In this document: piece after piece, positions 61,180 through 64,000 of the stretch
How positions within the stretch are numbered: the first letter of the stretch is position 1
Layout: each line of letters opens with the position of its first letter
NCBI RefSeq assembly: GCF_963676685.1
Contig: NC_092344.1
Location: 95,696,749-95,760,748, forward strand
Reading direction: 5' to 3'
DNA from: Mytilus edulis
Taxonomy: Eukaryota; Mollusca; Bivalvia; Mytilida; Mytilidae
DNA: 64,000 nt
Position numbers and translations under genes: made by a program
The notes under the pieces: generated by a model
The model's input: the letters and a program-made list of their open reading frames with translations, nothing else
The model's database searches: none
Told to the model about the DNA's origin: nothing

Positions 61180-63640
61180 TGTTATGAGTCAAAATATAGT
61201 TCTCGGTTAATCTTTGATCTTCGTACTTAATTACTTTATGTTTAATGAAGAGGAAAAAATCTTTTGTTGTTGAAGTGTCGTTTTTAATATCTTTTATTAT
61301 TTTTTTCCCTCTGTTAAGCATACTGACATAACTTATGAGCATAGTTCGATTCGCCTATTTATTCTATGACATTAATTAATCAAGTGCCACACTAAACGTA
61401 CTATTTTTGTGGTTTCTTGTAAGAACTACTGACACAAAAAATTGACAGGACTTTGTTTTGTTTCTCTTTTTTTTCAAATACATGTATTGTGGTTATGTGT
61501 AAGTATTAAGCCACACCAATGATTTACCATAATAGATTATTGTTAAACGCCGGTACCATAAAAAGTTTGATTTAAATGAATAAGTAATATTTGGTATGAT
61601 AATGATCAATAAACAATTCCCTTTTTCTGCAATATTCATGTACTTCTATGACTTTCGAAAATAAGTTGCACTAATATCATTCTTGAGATTAACATTGTCA
61701 TTGTCCTTGATTGAATAATCTACTTACAAAAACATTTTCAGATCATGTTGCCAAAAGGACCTTCATTGTTGTCAATCAATATTTCACATTTTCGTCATCT
61801 CCACTGAAATGACTCAATATTTTGAAGAAGATTTTGTATATTCCTTTACCGCACTTTTCCTCTTTGTTTACTTCGGCAAAAAATATGACCACCAAAAGAA
61901 TTTCTGATTCTTATTGGTCAGTTTTCAAAATTCATCTTGTATCAATCTACTATCATGATTATTCAAGCTTCAAAATAATTCGGAGATATATTTTAAATGG
62001 GTTCCTGTTTACTATAATCGTGCAGCACACAAGTCGACAAGGATATTATCTTATTCGAATATAGATAATCTAGAGCAAATGTTGTGGAAACTGTTTATGG
62101 GAGGTTCGCTATAAAATCAAAAGTTTTTTCTTCTTATTCTTTTTTTTCGATTTATGAAATGAATGTGTGTCAAAGACAATTTGCTTCACTGCCTTTTCAA
62201 TTCTTATACTTCGCCTCCTTTAAAAACTGTAAAGTCTTTCAACTTTTTTCATACTTAAATGGTGAAAACAAGTAAAATAACAGAAATACCGAAATCTAAG
62301 ACAAATTCAAAACGGAAAACTCCTAGCATAAACACGACAAACGGTTGGAAAACAAAGCGTCATATTCCTAATTTGGTGCAGGCATTGCTTCTGCTTTATA
62401 GCCAGCTGAACCTCTTACTTGTATGACAGGCGCAAATAACAATGTGTTGTCAAAGCAAACAGACATAATAGATAAAAATGTCAAAAACTTGGAGATCCTT
62501 TTAAGTTCTCTTTTTGAACAGATCGGCATACTTGCGACGATGCCGCTTTAATATTCTCTTTAACTTTTAAACTCGAAATCTTCTTGCCATTTCTGAACCA
62601 AACATATACTGAAATTTGCTAGGAAGGCTTTTTATTTGGGAAAAACTATCGAGAGCCTTCCCTTAACCTTCTCACTCCTTGCCATTACGACTGGACAACT
62701 GTATTAAGACGATTCCACAATATCAGAATGAACTGTGAGCTTGTTGATACTTGATTGTCAAAAGACAGCAGTAACATACCATAATAAATACGTACACCTA
62801 AACTAAATCAAGAAGTCACAATAAATATTTAGTGTTAACTGATTTTGATAATGCAATGACATTCATGTAGTGCAATTTGACCAATATAGTGACACATGGG
62901 AAATACATTGTGTTTGTTTTCTAATTGTTTCGTTTACGGTTGTATTGTGTTGTATTTAGTTTTCATACCTTCATAAATATTGTGCAGAATATTGCATTAA
63001 AGCCGTTTTGTTTAATTTTAAGATATCTTGGTATGAATTATTATCGTATTGATTTTGAAAATAACGAGTTATATTTTCCTGCTATTGACACTGCTCCGAA
63101 TCGTTTATTACCCCAAAAAATCAACATTTACCTCAGTGACAAATTTGTTACATATGTTCTAAAATGAATCTATTAGTTTGCGTACCGTTAAAAAAAATAC
63201 AGTATGACTATATTGTTGGTGGAGTTTATTTCTCCTGTATGCGTCTGCATCTAGAATAATGGTAGGGGGTTACATTTTTCTATTAACGGTAAATATTTAT
63301 TGTTATTCCTTCAATTCTTAACAATTTCAAAAGTTGTGAGTTGAAGTAAATTCATTTTTATCAATTATATGAATCAATTTGTAAACATTTTATTTGTGTA
63401 TCAGGCATGCAGCCACTTATATTCATTAAATAACGGCCACTGCTAGTATAAAAACGGTTATTATTAAAAGTAATCAAAGGGACACAACTCAATCCAATAT
63501 CTAATTCGGTCATGAATTTCCAATTATCAGTCACAATCCTGCCTACTTGTCTTAAAATTGTGACATAGCCGAATCCCTTTTACCATCGAAGCTGTACGTG
63601 CGAATGAAGATAATATAGAGCAAACTACACAAATATATTG
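61180..63640. other. Upstream region of the CARD gene, no recognised feature
   Basis: AT-rich. Open frames of 60 to 80 codons have no family resemblance. The promoter was not located. Confidence 0.35.
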
Positions 63641-63654
63641 TGTATTTATAATTT

Positions 63655-64000
63655 ATTTACAAAACCTGCGTCTGGCATTCAAAATTTTAATCCTGGTATC
63701 TACGATGAGTATATTTACAAACACAGGGTTGATTGCCCTGTTGGTCGAGGCTCTTCCCGAGGGTATCACCAACCCAATAGTCAGCAAATCTGTGTTGACA
63801 TGAATTAACATTGATATGGTTATTATCATAAATCAACTTTCAAAAATACTTAGGGTTTTCTACCCCAGGAATAGATTACCTTAATTGTATTTGGCAAAGC
63901 CTTTTGGAATTGTGGATCCTCAATGAACCTCAACTAAGAACTTGAAGTGGCCTTTTAAATGTTTTTGATTCGAGCATCACCGATGAGTCTTTTGAAGCCT
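63655..64000 (-). repeat. Dispersed mussel-type repeat, copy 2, cut by the window end
   Basis: CTGCGTCTGGCATTCAAAAT and TAATCCTGGTATCTACGATG start it. The middle has GGTTGATTGCCCTGTTGGTC and CAACCCAATAGTCAGC, and then TACCCCAGGAATAGATTACC through TCGAGCATCACCGATGAGTC, the inverse of the blocks at 3500-3690. It is longer than copy 1. Confidence 0.65.

Noticed and set aside
62925..63167. 80-codon plus-strand frame near the right end
   Set aside because: No splice context or family resemblance, and the AT-rich composition is like the surrounding non-coding DNA.

Overview
This is a 64 kb window of an AT-rich animal genome with long introns and dense repeats. The repeat families (modular elements with tandem cores, tRNA-derived SINEs, short hairpin elements) and the divergence of the conserved proteins suggest a bivalve mollusc, probably a marine mussel (Mytilidae). 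That assignment rests on recognised family character, not on a database search.

Three protein-coding genes can be reconstructed with matching splice sites and reading phase. (1) ZCRB1, plus strand, six coding exons from 9301 to 23349, encodes a 219-residue RRM plus CCHC-zinc-knuckle protein of the U11/U12 minor spliceosome. (2) An SLC35E3-type nucleotide-sugar/triose-phosphate-translocator family gene lies on the minus strand between 53438 and 34035. Five downstream exons (37687 to 34035) can be joined in phase to either of two intact first coding exons, 1A (43420..43821) and 1B (53052..53438), giving 316 or 311 residues. (3) A CARD plus long coiled-coil protein lies on the minus strand from 60948 to 56763, with four coding exons and about 476 residues, and looks like an innate-immune or cell-death adaptor. 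An SGNH-hydrolase-like exon (13848..14368, minus) sits inside ZCRB1 intron 1, and two weak exon candidates lie near 4.2 to 5.2 kb.

Mobile DNA fills most of the rest. From left to right: the 3' end of a decayed Ty3/gypsy element with a SINE in its pol tail and a recognisable 3' LTR (1..1811); two LINE remnants (2911..3159, 7483..9130); TIR elements in ZCRB1 intron 1, including a hAT-like one with an 8-bp duplication (11456..12397); an intact SINE with a perfect 15-bp duplication (16506..16843); several families of modular elements with a terminal hairpin, a CCGT-like microsatellite and tandem ~160-170 or ~500-bp units (5440..6690, 23561..24382, 37730..39772, 44794..45747, 46874..47620, 49734..51344); a second hAT-like element (49130..51711) with one of these nested inside; and many short hairpin elements.

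The most interesting observations are: a pair of TIR elements (24740..26654 and 30024..32858) whose ends are CACCGTG and CACAGTG and which are flanked by exact 5-bp duplications, the signature of Transib/RAG-like transposition; the duplicated first coding exon of the SLC35E3-like gene; a perfect 26-bp tandem duplication that doubles the 5' splice site of its exon 2; and element families that share termini but carry unrelated tandem cores.
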